Shown piece by piece: positions 1 to 10,080 of a stretch of DNA of 48,444 nucleotides (position 1 is its first letter; each line of letters opens with the position of its first letter). Position numbers and translations under genes: made by a program. The stretch comes from Oscillospiraceae bacterium (GTDB lineage Bacteria > Bacillota > Clostridia > Oscillospirales > Ruminococcaceae), in contig JAFRUS010000101.1 in the NCBI GenBank assembly GCA_017438745.1, positions 1 to 48,444 of the forward strand, in the 5' to 3' direction. The notes under the pieces are model-generated. The model made no database searches. It worked only from the letters and a program-made list of their open reading frames with translations, and was not told the DNA's origin.

Positions 1-89
1 ATGGTGCAGAAGGCTATGTGGACAGGAACACATGGGAACTTGTACTTACAAAACAACCTGAGAACAATGTAATAGTGATCATCGAATAA
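1..89 (+). CDS. 3' end of an unidentified protein (partial)
   Basis: The third forward frame is open from the window edge and ends with TAA at 87-89, giving about 28 residues that finish in NNVIVIIE. The alternating hydrophobic pattern after a GYV motif resembles the last strand of a Cna-B-like surface domain, but this is too short to name. A strong hairpin terminator follows 38 bases later, which supports a real gene end. It runs opposite to the ICE operon, so it marks either flanking chromosome or a plus-strand accessory gene. Confidence 0.4.
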   Translation, partial: GAEGYVDRNTWELVLTKQPENNVIVIIE

Positions 90-126
90 TTTGCTTACCT
101 AAAAACCGCAAGGGTTAGATATTTCT

Positions 127-166
127 AAAGGTCCCTGCACGTAATGAACGTGCAGAGACCTTTTTT
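127..166 (+). terminator. rho-independent terminator after the partial gene
   Basis: A stem of about 15 base pairs (AAAGGTC-CTGCACGT against ACGTGCAG-GACCTTT) with a short AATG loop is followed by six T residues. The arms also end in A-rich sequence on the other side, so it could work in both directions, closing both the plus-strand gene and the minus-strand ICE operon. Confidence 0.85.
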
Positions 167-207
167 AATTGTGCCGGAGGCACCACCTGTTTCATCAGTA
201 CGCCTAC

Positions 208-277
208 GGCCAATATAAGAAAAGGAACTCACATTAGAAAGGTGTGGGTTTCTTTTCTTAGCTTAATGATATTGGCC
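208..277. other. 70-base imperfect hairpin next to the end of the ICE primase gene
   Basis: GGCCAATAT at 208-216 is complementary to ATATTGGCC at 269-277. Inside it, 217-233 pairs with 243-259 over 17 positions with only two G-T wobbles, around a 9-base loop. A 9-base bulge (260-268) sits on one side. There is no T run, so it is not a standard terminator. It begins 20 bases past the primase stop. It may be an mRNA-stabilising structure, an ICE-end or transfer-origin structure, or a structured RNA; sequence alone does not decide. Confidence 0.6.
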
Positions 278-296
278 TTGAACCGTCCTTTTTACG

Positions 297-902
297 TTAT
301 TTCTGAATTTCAGTAACAAAATTTCCCTCATGTCTCTTAACTACCTTTTCAATCCTCACAATCTCACCATCAGCAATACCTTTCTCCTTACTCCCAGCCA
401 TCATCCTGTCCAGCAAATGTTCAATATACGCTGATTTCGTAAGCGCTTCGGTAAACCTCGGATCAACAACATCATCGGGAGAGACAGGAGCATAATCATG
501 TTTCCAGTCCTGAAGAAGACGAAAATAAGAACAGAGAACGTTATAAACATGATTTTCTTTTTCCTTCTCCTGTGAAGCCTTAATTCTACGCAGAATACTG
601 TCCTTCCTGTATTTCGACGTATCTGTACGTTCGTCACTGTCATAACAGATACCAAAATCCTGAGCCAGACGTTCGGCGGCTTCCTTTGGAGAAAGTGAGA
701 ACAGCTTACTGACGAAATCAATAACATCACCGTGTTCACCGCAGCCGAAGCAGTAAAAGTGATCATCATAGAGTTTCAGAGACGGGGAATCGTCATTGTG
801 AAAAGGACAGCAAATCATATCGTTTCTGCTGATATCAAATCCGTAGTTTTCTGCAGCCTGTCTGAGCTTAACGTTTTCTTTTACAGTTTCAAAAAGATTC
901 AT
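297..902 (-). CDS. CHC2 zinc-finger DNA primase-like protein of the ICE
   Basis: A 201-residue protein with the DnaG-type CHC2 zinc-binding domain at residues ~30-56: CPFH, then CFGCG about 18 residues later, followed by DVIDFV. No TOPRIM catalytic domain follows, so it is the short primase-like form seen at the end of this class of ICE, probably binding single-stranded DNA during element replication or second-strand synthesis. The rest is a charged, helical region without recognised motifs. The ATG at 902 has a GAGGTGAAGT ribosome site. It lies 56 bases after the spliced helicase reading frame, separated by a hairpin. In related elements a relaxase gene usually follows; here the gene is followed by a hairpin and a plus-strand gene end. 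Confidence 0.85.
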   Translation of the reverse strand: MNLFETVKENVKLRQAAENYGFDISRNDMICCPFHNDDSPSLKLYDDHFYCFGCGEHGDVIDFVSKLFSLSPKEAAERLAQDFGICYDSDERTDTSKYRKDSILRRIKASQEKEKENHVYNVLCSYFRLLQDWKHDYAPVSPDDVVDPRFTEALTKSAYIEHLLDRMMAGSKEKGIADGEIVRIEKVVKRHEGNFVTEIQK

Positions 903-916
903 ACTTCACCTCATAC

Positions 917-953
917 AAAAATAAGCTCCTCCTGCCATAACGACAAGAGGAGC
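917..953 (-). terminator. hairpin between helicase and primase genes
   Basis: On the minus strand GCTCCTC and GAGGAGC pair around a 15-base loop and are followed by TTATTTTT. This looks like a partial terminator or attenuator that would lower primase expression relative to the helicase. Confidence 0.6.
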
Positions 954-958
954 ATTTC

Positions 959-1879
959 TTAACTTATCTCATTTGTTTTGCTTTTTACTGTGCTGATATC
1001 AGATCCTTTCGCCTGACCTTCTCTGATATCCTTTATCCTGTCCAGTATAGAAGGCTTCCGGTCACTGACTTTATCATTTACCGCCGCCTTTTTCTCTGCA
1101 GCGATATCAGCATTTTCCACACCATTCCCGTCAATATCGAGGATAGCGTTAAGCTCTGCCAGCCTTGCAAGCTTCTCCCGAAGTTCATCCTCCTGAGGAA
1201 AAGGTTTGCCGAGTTCTGATTTTGCTGTTTCAAGCTGCTCGTTCAGAGTAGCAAGCTGTTCCCTGCTGTTTTCAAGACGTTTCTCAATGCTGTCAAGAGC
1301 ATTGTCGATACGAAGGATATTACCGGTTTCGGAAGTGCCGAGAGTGACAGTGTAGGTCATTTCACGCTGAAGATCAAGGTGGAATTCCTGTGTGAAGCTG
1401 TCGTAGCTGAGTGACATATCAAAGCCCTTGTATGAGCCGATATCAATGCTTTCCTTTGCCTTGACGCTCTTGCAGGCGAGCAGAAGAGCTTTTCCGGCAT
1501 CTTCCTTGTCGGTGTACGTCATGTTCATGACCGTCATCGGAGAAATGCCTTCCGGTATCACAGGCTGAGCCTTCATATGAGCAAGATCGTGTTCAAGACC
1601 TGTGATACGCTGTTCTGTCTTTGTTATCCTTTCCGGAAAATGCTTGCGTACACTGTCTTCAAGGTTATACTGCTGAGATGTGTGATTTGCCTTTGATACC
1701 TTCAGTTTTGTTACCGCCACATCAAGATCCATCTTTTCCTTTATAAGCGGATTTCCGGCACAGAGAGCCTTTACTTCCGCATAGGAAAGAGTAGCTTCAT
1801 CAACATCCTCGCAGCTTCTGACAGGTGACTTGCTGGACATTATCTGCGAAATGAAGCGCTGCTTGTTTTCAATCGTCTG
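959..1879 (-). CDS. N6-methylase/SNF2 helicase, exon 2 (3' part)
   Basis: This is the last 306 codons of the ICE helicase, separated from exon 1 by the group II intron. It begins QTIENK at 1879 and carries the conserved block ISQIMSSKSPVRSCEDVDEA and KALCAGNPLIKEKMDLD that follows helicase motif VI in this family. The middle (residues ~90-120 and 195-240 of the exon) is rich in predicted coiled coil. Joined to exon 1 it restores AYLY-QTIENKQRF without a shift in frame. An open frame continues upstream to 1957 but those residues are intron domains V and VI, not protein. Without splicing, this part could not be made. Confidence 0.9.
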   Translation of the reverse strand, partial: QTIENKQRFISQIMSSKSPVRSCEDVDEATLSYAEVKALCAGNPLIKEKMDLDVAVTKLKVSKANHTSQQYNLEDSVRKHFPERITKTEQRITGLEHDLAHMKAQPVIPEGISPMTVMNMTYTDKEDAGKALLLACKSVKAKESIDIGSYKGFDMSLSYDSFTQEFHLDLQREMTYTVTLGTSETGNILRIDNALDSIEKRLENSREQLATLNEQLETAKSELGKPFPQEDELREKLARLAELNAILDIDGNGVENADIAAEKKAAVNDKVSDRKPSILDRIKDIREGQAKGSDISTVKSKTNEIS

Positions 1880-1920
1880 GTCGAGTAGGTCGGCGGCATT
1901 GCTACCGCTTTCCCCTCTAA

Positions 1921-1955
1921 GAACCGTGCATGAGAGATTTCCCCTCACACGGCTC
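1921..1955 (-). ncRNA. group II intron domain V
   Basis: The catalytic hairpin begins GAGCCGTGTGAGG, has a GGAAAT loop region and closes with CATGCACGGTTC. It carries the AGC triad expected of the active-site helix. Its intactness argues that the intron can still splice. Confidence 0.9.
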
Positions 1956-1994
1956 AAGCCTTTATAAACTCATTAATTGTCGTAATAAGCCGGC

Positions 1995-3617
1995 TTACTT
2001 CTTCATTAAAGGTGTGTGACATTCCGGATGAACTAAAGATATTTTTCCGTCAGCATATTTCTGTACTCTGAAGTTTGTTTCTGTGGTAATTTTCTCATTG
2101 CATTTTGGGCAAATACCTTTTTGGATTTCCCAATGAGATTTTAGGATTCTCTTTCCTTTGAGATTATTACGCATTTGTGTTTCTTCTCTGGCTTCGAAAT
2201 AGTCGAGCCATTCTTCGTCGTATGGATTTGCTTCGGATTTTATCTTGTTGAATCTGCGAATATCAGTGTCTGAAGCGTATACAAGTCTAAGGTAATCGTC
2301 ATATTTTTCGGATTTTACGCTAAAAGTCCAGCTTCTTGTTCCGATGGCGTTAAAGTATTTCTTGGCTATCCATCGATGACCTTTTCTTTTGTGACGCCTT
2401 TTGCACCATTTCCATAGTGCTCGCCATGTATCAAAGTCAAGGTGTTCGAAGTGTTTGGTTGATACGTTGTACTTATGATAATTTACCCATCCCCGTATGA
2501 TTGGATTGAGTTTATGAATTAAATCTTCCTGTTTTACTGATGGATTGTCTTTTATAGTTTTACGTATCTTTTCTACAACGCTTTTATAGTTTTTCTTAGA
2601 TGGCATCGTCAAGAGTTTGCCTTTGTATTTCTTGATGTTTACTCCGAGAAAGTCGAATCCGTCATCTATATGAGTTATGAGCGTTTTTTCCTCGGATAGT
2701 TCAAGGCCTCGTTCTTTTAAGAACTCAACTATTATTGGTTTTACGCCGTTTTCTAAGATTTCTGGGTTTTCGCCTGTAACAATAAAGTCGTCGGCGAATC
2801 TTACAAAATTAACCTTAGGAAAATATGCTTTCCCTTTTATTTTCGTTTTATGGTATTTGCTCAGTAGTTTAGTTTCGAGTCCGTCGAGTACCATGTTACA
2901 GATTACTGGTGAAATTGCGGAACCCTGTGGAGCACCATATCTTGTAGGGAATAGTTTTCCGGTTTCGATGTATCCGCATTTAAGCCACTTTTTCAGCAAC
3001 GTTTTGTCCATGGGAATATTGTTAATTATCCATTCATGGCTGATGTTATCGAAGCATCCCTTAATGTCACCTTCAAGTATCCACTCTGGTGATTTTCCTT
3101 TTGCAAGGTCTGTGAAGCATTGTTCAATAGCATCTTGTGGACAACGTCTTGGTCTGAATCCAAAGGAATTCTTATCCGCAGTTGTTTCTGCTATTGGTTC
3201 GAGTGCGAGTTTGTATAAGGTTTGCATAGTTCGATCTTTCATCGTTGGTATACTTAACGGTCTCTTTTTACCGTTTTTCTTAGGAATGTATATCCTCCTT
3301 AATGGTTGAGGGTGGTATCCATTCCTTTTTAATTCTTGTATAGCTTTGAATTTCTTTTCCGGTGTATTCCAGATTATTTTGTCTACACCCGGAGTGTTTT
3401 TACCTTTATTTGAAGTGACTCTTTTTATCGCCAATGCTTTGGCATAGAAAGAGTGTGTCAGCATCCACTGCAAAGATTTTACTTTGTTGTGTTTGCCTTC
3501 TTTGTAAGCCTTCACAATACGAATCTGTAGTTTTTTAACGTAGTATTCAGCTTTTTTCCAGTCAATGTCTGTCCAATGCTTAACTGCGTCAGTAGCCGCA
3601 CATACCGTAGTATTCAT
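1995..3617 (-). CDS. ltrA: group II intron reverse transcriptase/maturase
   Basis: A 540-residue intron-encoded protein that promotes splicing and target-primed reverse transcription of its own intron. It has the N-terminal RT-0 region (~50-115), RT palm with YGAPQGSAISP (~227) and the catalytic FADD at 274-277 (Phe replaces the usual Tyr), the GIIM/X maturase domain (~345-430, RGWVNYHKY), and a C-terminal zinc motif with CPKC at 503-506 and HPECH at 530-534. The paired histidines of a standard HNH endonuclease are not seen, so DNA cleavage may be weak or absent. The ATG at 3617 has an AAAGGAG site 7 bases upstream; an ATG at 3635 overlaps that site and is less likely. Confidence 0.93.
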   Translation of the reverse strand: MNTTVCAATDAVKHWTDIDWKKAEYYVKKLQIRIVKAYKEGKHNKVKSLQWMLTHSFYAKALAIKRVTSNKGKNTPGVDKIIWNTPEKKFKAIQELKRNGYHPQPLRRIYIPKKNGKKRPLSIPTMKDRTMQTLYKLALEPIAETTADKNSFGFRPRRCPQDAIEQCFTDLAKGKSPEWILEGDIKGCFDNISHEWIINNIPMDKTLLKKWLKCGYIETGKLFPTRYGAPQGSAISPVICNMVLDGLETKLLSKYHKTKIKGKAYFPKVNFVRFADDFIVTGENPEILENGVKPIIVEFLKERGLELSEEKTLITHIDDGFDFLGVNIKKYKGKLLTMPSKKNYKSVVEKIRKTIKDNPSVKQEDLIHKLNPIIRGWVNYHKYNVSTKHFEHLDFDTWRALWKWCKRRHKRKGHRWIAKKYFNAIGTRSWTFSVKSEKYDDYLRLVYASDTDIRRFNKIKSEANPYDEEWLDYFEAREETQMRNNLKGKRILKSHWEIQKGICPKCNEKITTETNFRVQKYADGKISLVHPECHTPLMKK

Positions 3618-4205
3618 TTGCTTTGCTCCTTTCAAAAATTCTATAGATTATCTTGTGATTAAAGACCACGTGGAAGTCTGCTCCCTTTCGGGCGAGGCAA
3701 ATTTTGAACCTCTGTCCGTCTCCATTACAGAGTCGGCATTCGCTTTTTCCACATTCCTTTACCCGCATATTTATCGGCTTTTCTTACGAATCGCTTTGCA
3801 TTTACTGCAAATATACGGGCTTACCACGTTCTGCTTAATTAACATATTGGATGGTTTAGGCCCTGTCTCTTCGCCGGCAGTCATAATGTCCGTGTAATCC
3901 CATTGCTACAGAGGATTAACCGACTGCACACCATTTTGGTTCAGGCTTTTCAGCAACTTAAGCCTGTTCGCCTTAACGACGTTTATCAACAGTTACTTTT
4001 GGTTGACCATGCCATCCTAAACCGACTCCCTTACCGTTTGTTGCTAACAGTAATCGACTTTCCCTCACGGTTCTGTCTAAAGGGCTATCTTAAATATCAG
4101 CTTCCCACGCCGCCGTTACCAGCAACGCAGGTGATACCGGTTTCACCTAACGGAATAGGTGGTTCAATCAAAATGAACAATTAACTAAGCAACTTCGTGT
4201 TGCAC

Positions 4206-7200
4206 ATACAGGTAAGCATCAAACGTTGATTCAGTCATATATCTGAATACCTCGACCTTGCTGTTTTCATTGCCCTGACGTATGATTCTTCCTTCGCGCT
4301 GGGCAAGATCACTTGGTCTCCAGGGGCAATCCAGATGATGCAATGCGATAAGCTTGTCCTGAATGTTTGTACCGGCACCGCATTTTGCAGTGGAACCGAT
4401 AAGCACTCTGACCTGTCCCTTGCGTATTTTCGAGAAAAGTTCCTTCTTCTTTGCTTCGCTGTCGGCTTCGTGAATGAAAACGACCTCTTCTTTCGGAACG
4501 CCTTTTTCCACAAGCTTGTTTCTGATATCATCGTAAAGATTGAATGAGCCGTCATTCTTCGGCGTCGAGAAATCGCAGAAGATAATCTGTGTAGCCTTTG
4601 TATCATCATGCTTATGATAGATATCAAGCACATTTGAAACGCAGGCATTCACCTTTGAATCCGGTGTATCCGGCAGAAGCGGATCAATAAGTCTCTGGTC
4701 AAGACCTATTTTACGTCCGTCATTTGTGACCTTGAGCATGTTATCGACCTCCGGAGCAACAGCCTTGTCGTGTATAAGCTTTGCTCTTTCGGAAAGTCCT
4801 TCAACCATTTCTTTCTGAATGTCGGAAGGCTTTACGACTACATTGTGAAATTCAGCTTCCGGTACAGGAAGATTAAGCATATCCGCCGTCTTTATATCCG
4901 CACATTCCTTGAACACGTTTATAAGCTCAGGCAGATTGAAAAACTTTGAAAATCGTGTTTTCGCTCTGTATCCCGTTCCTTCCGGTGCAAGTTCAATTGC
5001 TGTGACAGCTTCACCGAAGTTTGCTGCCCAGGCATCGAAGTTGTTCATTCCCATTTCTTTCAGCTTGTCCGCCTGAAGATAACGCATCATGGTGTACAGT
5101 TCCGTCATGGAGTTCGAGACCGGTGTGCCTGTAGCAAAAGTGCAGCCTTTTCCCCCGGTAAGCTCATCGAGGTACTGACATTTCATATACAGATCGGAAG
5201 ATTTCTGAGCTTCGGTCTGCTGAATTCCGGCTACGTTACGCATTTTCGTATAGAGAAAGAGGTTCTTGAAGGAATGTGCCTCGTCCACGAACATCTTGTC
5301 AATGCCGAGTTCTTCAAAGGTAACAACGTCGTCCCTTTCCATGGAAGTGAGCTTGTCGAGCTTTGCTTCAAGGTTCTTTTTTGTCTTTTCAAGCTGCTTG
5401 ATGCTGAAACTGTCGCCGCGTCTTCTGCTCAGTTCTTCAATGCCGTCGGTTATCTCATTTATCTGCTTTCTTATAATGCGTTCCTGACGTTCAGCGGAAA
5501 CCGGTATTTTTTCAAGCTGGGAGTGTCCTATGATAACTGCATCGTAGTCACCGGTTGCAATTTTTGAGCACAGCTTTTTTCTGTTCTTTGCTTCAAAATC
5601 CTTCTTTGTGGCAACAAGGATATTTGCCGCCGGATATAATCTTAAAAATTCCGCACCCATCTGTTCAGTCAGGTGGTTCGGTACAACGAAAAGCGATTTG
5701 GTGCAGAGTCCAAGACGTTTGCTTTCCATAGCAGATGCGATCATCTCGAAACTTTTTCCGGCCCCCACCTGATGTGCAAGAAGCGTATTACCACCGTACA
5801 TTACATGAGCAATGGCATTGAGCTGATGAGGACGGAGTTTTATCTCAGGGGTCATACCGGAAAATGTGATATGACTGCCGTCGTATTCACGGGGACGTGA
5901 GCTGTTGAAGAGTGTATTGTACCTGTTTACGAGCTTCTCACGTCTGTCGGGATCTTTGAATATCCAGTCACGGAAAGCATTCTTTATCGCTTCCTGCTTT
6001 TCCTGTGCGATCATGGTTTCCTTTTTGTTCAGAACGGAAGTGATCTTGCCGTTAGGCTGTTCAACTCTGTCGTAAACTCTTGTATCACGCAGATTCAGTG
6101 TATCTTCGATTATGGAGTACGCATTTTTTTTGCCCGTACCGAAAGTGACGTTCGCCATAACATTGGAACGGTCGTTGTTTTTGCCTTCTATCTGCCATTC
6201 AGAAGTAAACTTTGAGAAATGAACATCGAACATACGCTGCATATATCTCGGAACCTGTAGCGTCTCGCTGATAAACTGCTTTATAATGTCAGTATCTATC
6301 CATGTTGCACCGAGTCTCACATCTATTTCACTGGCTTCAAGTGGCTTCGGCATGGCATTTGTCAGTGCTTCGACGTTTATGCTGTAATCCTCAGGTGAGA
6401 GCTCAGCGGTATGCTTTGCAATTTCAAGCTTTTCTCTGATATTACCGGAAAGATATTCGTCAGCAGGGAGATATTTTCCGGTCACACCATCCTCTGTGTT
6501 ATAAAGCGGATTCAGGAAGATAACGCCTTTCAGATCGTTGTACAGCTCTTCTTCCTTTTTGCCTGTAAGTTCCTCCATAAAAGGCATATCCACCGCAGCC
6601 TTTTCGGAAATTGATACCGCAAGTGCTTCCGATGCAGTATCCACGCTGTGAATCTCAGCTTTCTGCTTGATAGTTCTCTTTGTGAACATATCGGCTTTTC
6701 TTTCAAGTTCGCCGTTTTCGTCCAGTACTTCCAGTGAGGAGAGCAGATAATAGGAACTGTCATCCGAGAAAGCATTTGCATTACCTCTGGAATTGATAAG
6801 TCCGTATTTCTTCGTAAAGCTGTCGTAAAGATCATTCAGCTTTCTCTGCTGATCTCTGATATCAGCATCGCTGTATTCGTTCAGCTGATAGTCGATAAGT
6901 GTTCTTACGCAGTTACGGAGTTCCATCATGCCCTTTATACGATCAGAAGTCGCTTTCGGAAGATCTTCTTTCAGGAACATACGGCTGTTTTCACGGTAAT
7001 AGATATTATCGTCTATCACAGTGTAGGAGAAGTTCTTCACATCCGGATCTGCCGGTATGCTTTTTTCTGCCTTTTCGCTTTCATCACGTATGGCTTCAGG
7101 AATGTTTCCCTGAATATTACGGACTGCTTCCTTCAGCTGTTCTTTAAGATCAGCACCTTCGACCGGAACGCAGGCTGTTTCTTCAGCATTTCCGTACATT

Positions 7201-9884
7201 GAAAATTCCATGCCCTGCTTCATTTCGCCCAGTATCATTTCCGGATGCTCTTCAAAATATCTGCTCACAGGAACACCGTCGGCAGTTGCACCGAGATGAA
7301 CCCAGTCCGGTTCGATGTCAAGCATCTTGTCACGCTTCTGTAGGAAGATGATATCCGATGTCACTTCTGTACCGGCATTTTCCTTGAACGCATTATTCGG
7401 AAGTCTTATCGCTCCTATGAGTTCAGCCCTCTGAGCGAGATATTTTCTGAAATTCGGATTTGCCTTGTCAAGAGTACCCTTTGAGGTTACAAAGACTATA
7501 ACGCCGCCTGCACGGACTTTATCAAGGCTCTTTGCAAAGAAATGATCGTGAATGTTCAGATTAAGCTTGTCATAACGCTTTTCCGAGAGTTTAAACTGTC
7601 CGAAAGGTACGTTTCCTACAGCGACATCAAAGAAGTTATCCGGGAACTGTGTCTTTTCAAATCCTGTTATCTGAATATCAGCAGTCTGATAAAGCTGCTT
7701 TGCTATCTTTCCCGAAATACTGTCAAGCTCGACGCCGTACAGTCTGCTGTTACGCATTTCATCCGGTATCATGCCGAAGAAGTTTCCGACACCCATTGCA
7801 GGTTCAAGAACATTTCCTTCCTTAAAGCCGAGATTTGCAAGTCCTTCGTATACCGCAGATATTACAGCAGGGGAAGTGTAGAAGGCTGTGAGCGTTGAAG
7901 CCTTTGCGTTTTCGTATTCCTCAGGCGAAAGCAGAGAACGCAGCTCATTGTATTCCGCAGACCATGAGGAATTGTTTGCATCGAAAGCCTGCGGCATTCC
8001 ACCCCAGCCGACATACTTTGAAAGCACTTCCTGTTCTTCCGGTGAAGCATATCTGTTTTCAGCTTCAATCGTATTCAGAAGTTTTATTGCTTCGACGTTT
8101 GCCTTATACTTTGTTTTTGCTCCGCCTGTTCCGAGATCTTCATCGGTTATCCTGAAATCGTGCTTTTCACCTGCGATTCCTGCTTTATCACTGGTACCGG
8201 CAGTTTCCGGTTTATCAGCTTTATCAATCGCTTCCGAAGGTGTTTCCTGTAATGAAATCTTTTCTTCAAAGTCTTTCCTATCAAGATATCTGTACCCGTT
8301 TTCGTACAGTTCTTCAAGCGGAACAGTTCTGAATATCGGGAACCAGTCTGTATTATCCATATCCTGAAGTTCAAGACGCTTGCCGCCGATATCATCCTTA
8401 AAGTCAGTAACTTTGTATCTGCCGCCGTCATACTCGATATACTCACCGACAAGGTCACTGTAGTCATCGTCCCTTGCAAGGTCGCTTATCTCTTCCATCA
8501 TGCCGTAGAAGTTTTCCATACCGCTGAAAAGAGAAAGCTGTTCCTGCCCGGCATATCCGCCGGTTTCTTCAGTTTCCGGTTCGATTTCAAAGAATTCATC
8601 CGCAGCGGAAATATCGCCGGACACAGAAAAAGCAGCATCAGAATTATCTTCCGATACTGCTTCATGTTCCGTATTATCTTTTAAACGTATATCAGTTCTG
8701 CTAAGATCTGTTCCTCTATCGCTGCTTTCAGGTTGTTTACTATTCCGATCCAGGCCATCTGATCTTTCGCTTTCAGCTCTTCCGTCGCTCCTGCTTTCTT
8801 CATCATCTGCGGAAGCTGGAGTTCGAGTCTCTTCTTTGCCGTTTCGTCGATCTCCGCCAGATGTGAGTTCAGAGTTCCTTCTATCAGCATCCCCTGATAC
8901 TCCCAGCTCTTCTTTTCCTTCAGAAACGTTCTCCTGAGAAGTCCGTACCTGCCGATTTCTTTCTGTTCCTCCATCTCCCAGTCCGGAAGATATGTCTGCG
9001 TCGCTTCGTCCAGACGGTACTGAATCCCGTTCTCTGTCATGGTTTTCGGTAATGCTGTGCTCATTATTCTTACTCCTTTCGGTTTCGAGCTCATGCTCAT
9101 TTTTCTCACTGCTTTCGGATCCGAGCCCCTGCTCATTGTTCTTTATTAGTTCGATTCTGAGTGTCTGCTCAATATTTCTTAATATCTGTTCAGAGATTGT
9201 GCTGACCGCATCACCCAGAACAGTCATTGCCTTTATACTGTTGAATTCATACAGTCCTCTGAGCTCTTCAAGATCTGTCAGTGCTTCCGCATCATATCCG
9301 CAGCGGGTGAGTACGGTATAGGAAACGCTTGTTTTCAGAAGATCTTCAAACCGGAACCGTATGCTCATATCATCAAGTCCGGCAAGGAAAGTATTATCCT
9401 TCTCTTCAAGCAGTCCGGTGAGATATTCCTCCGAGTGAAGCTTTACCAGTTCATCAGTCTTCACCCTGACAGCTTCACCAAGATAATCCGCAGCCGGCGA
9501 AAGTCTCTTTATAACTGCATCTTCATTCTCATCAGTTACCTTCCAGAAGAAAGGCGTTCTCGAACGTTCATCCTTCGCCGCTGTATCGGCAAAATCAAAT
9601 ACATATCTGAGCTTTGCTCTGCCGTTTTCCTCTTTAATAAGAGCGATACCCTTACTGCCGCGCTTGACATACCTGTTCGTAATATCCTCACGACCCCAGG
9701 TATCATACTCTGCACAAGCAACCGCATCCGGCCTCTGTGCATGAATAAGAATCTGATCTTTGAAACTGTACTTGTACAGTCTTGAAGCTGTTTCAAGGAA
9801 TGAAACATAATCCTCCGGATTCTTCCAGAGCGCAGAAACACGTTCTTCCATAAGCTCCTGTACGTTTTGAAGTTTTCCAGGCAT
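4206..9884 (-). CDS. N6-methylase/SNF2-type helicase of the ICE, exon 1
   Basis: Spliced to 959-1879 this gives a ~2,199-residue protein. Order: ArdC/LtrC-like N-terminal segment (~15-80, SFKDQILIHAQRPDA); a Ser/Glu/Asn-rich linker with imperfect NNEH repeats (~245-440); YVGWGG and an SAM-binding motif LEPAMGVGNFFG (~698) with NVPFG in place of NPPY (~758); SF2 helicase with AHQVGAGKS (~1370), DEAH (~1536), TGTPVSNS, and motif VI QREGRIIRQG (~1865). Such proteins are universal in this ICE class and are thought to protect or process element DNA, related to phage DarB-like antirestriction proteins; this role is inferred. The ATG at 9884 follows AAAGGAG by 8 bases. Unspliced mRNA would end at TAG 4185 after VQHEVA. 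Confidence 0.92.
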
Positions 9885-9901
9885 TTTTCTTCTCCTTTCA
9901 C

Positions 9902-9930
9902 ATAGTATCACATTAAAGCGTTAAAGTCAA
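9902..9930 (-). promoter_or_regulatory. promoter of the helicase gene
   Basis: TTGACT (9930-9925), a 17-base spacer and TACTAT (9907-9902) lie directly before the helicase. The predicted start falls at the ribosome site, leaving a leader of only about a dozen bases, which is unusual. It would re-initiate transcription after the accessory insert and its terminator. Confidence 0.7.
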
Positions 9931-9951
9931 TAGTTTTTTCGTTTGGGTATG

Positions 9952-9981
9952 AAAAAAGCTGCCTCCGGAGAGACTGCTTTT
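9952..9981 (-). terminator. terminator of the accessory gene at 10081
   Basis: On the minus strand AAAGCAGTCTCTCCGGAGGC forms a stem centred on CCGG and runs into GCTTTTTTC. It closes the 10081-10809 gene before the helicase promoter. Confidence 0.75.
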
Positions 9982-10080
9982 ATTACCGTGTTTTTATTTT
10001 TTAAAACAAAACTTAAAATGGATTATCATAGCACTCTTAAAATTGTTATTGATCTTATTGCATCACGTCGCTATGATTGG

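Larger units (their letters stand above)
1880..4205 (-). mobile_element. group II intron inside the ICE helicase gene
   Basis: The 2,326-base intron runs from GTGCAACACG at 4205 to CTACTCGAC at 1880. Its 3' end shows a canonical 35-base domain V (1921-1955, starting GAGCCG and ending CGGTTC) and a domain VI stem with the GCGG/CCGC arms and an unpaired A at about 1890. The 588 bases before the maturase gene would fold into domains I-III. Removal joins TAT of exon 1 to CAG of exon 2 in frame, matching the family sequence. The 5' end GTGCA differs by one base from the usual GUGYG. The target is the conserved segment just after helicase motif VI. Confidence 0.92.

Noticed and set aside
959..1957. 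The 332-residue frame as an independent gene starting at 1957
   Set aside because: Its first ~26 residues are translated intron domains V and VI, and no ribosome site precedes it; it is exon 2 of the helicase.
2677..3309. 210-residue plus-strand frame opposite the maturase
   Set aside because: It mirrors a well-supported conserved protein and has no ribosome site or conserved pattern.
1995..3617. Reverse transcriptase as part of a retron or diversity-generating retroelement
   Set aside because: The maturase X domain, domains V/VI downstream and exact restoration of the host reading frame show a group II intron; no template/variable repeat pair or msr/msd-like RNA was seen.
7888..8367. Long plus-strand frame opposite the helicase gene
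   Set aside because: It lies wholly opposite conserved methylase and linker coding sequence and lacks start signals.
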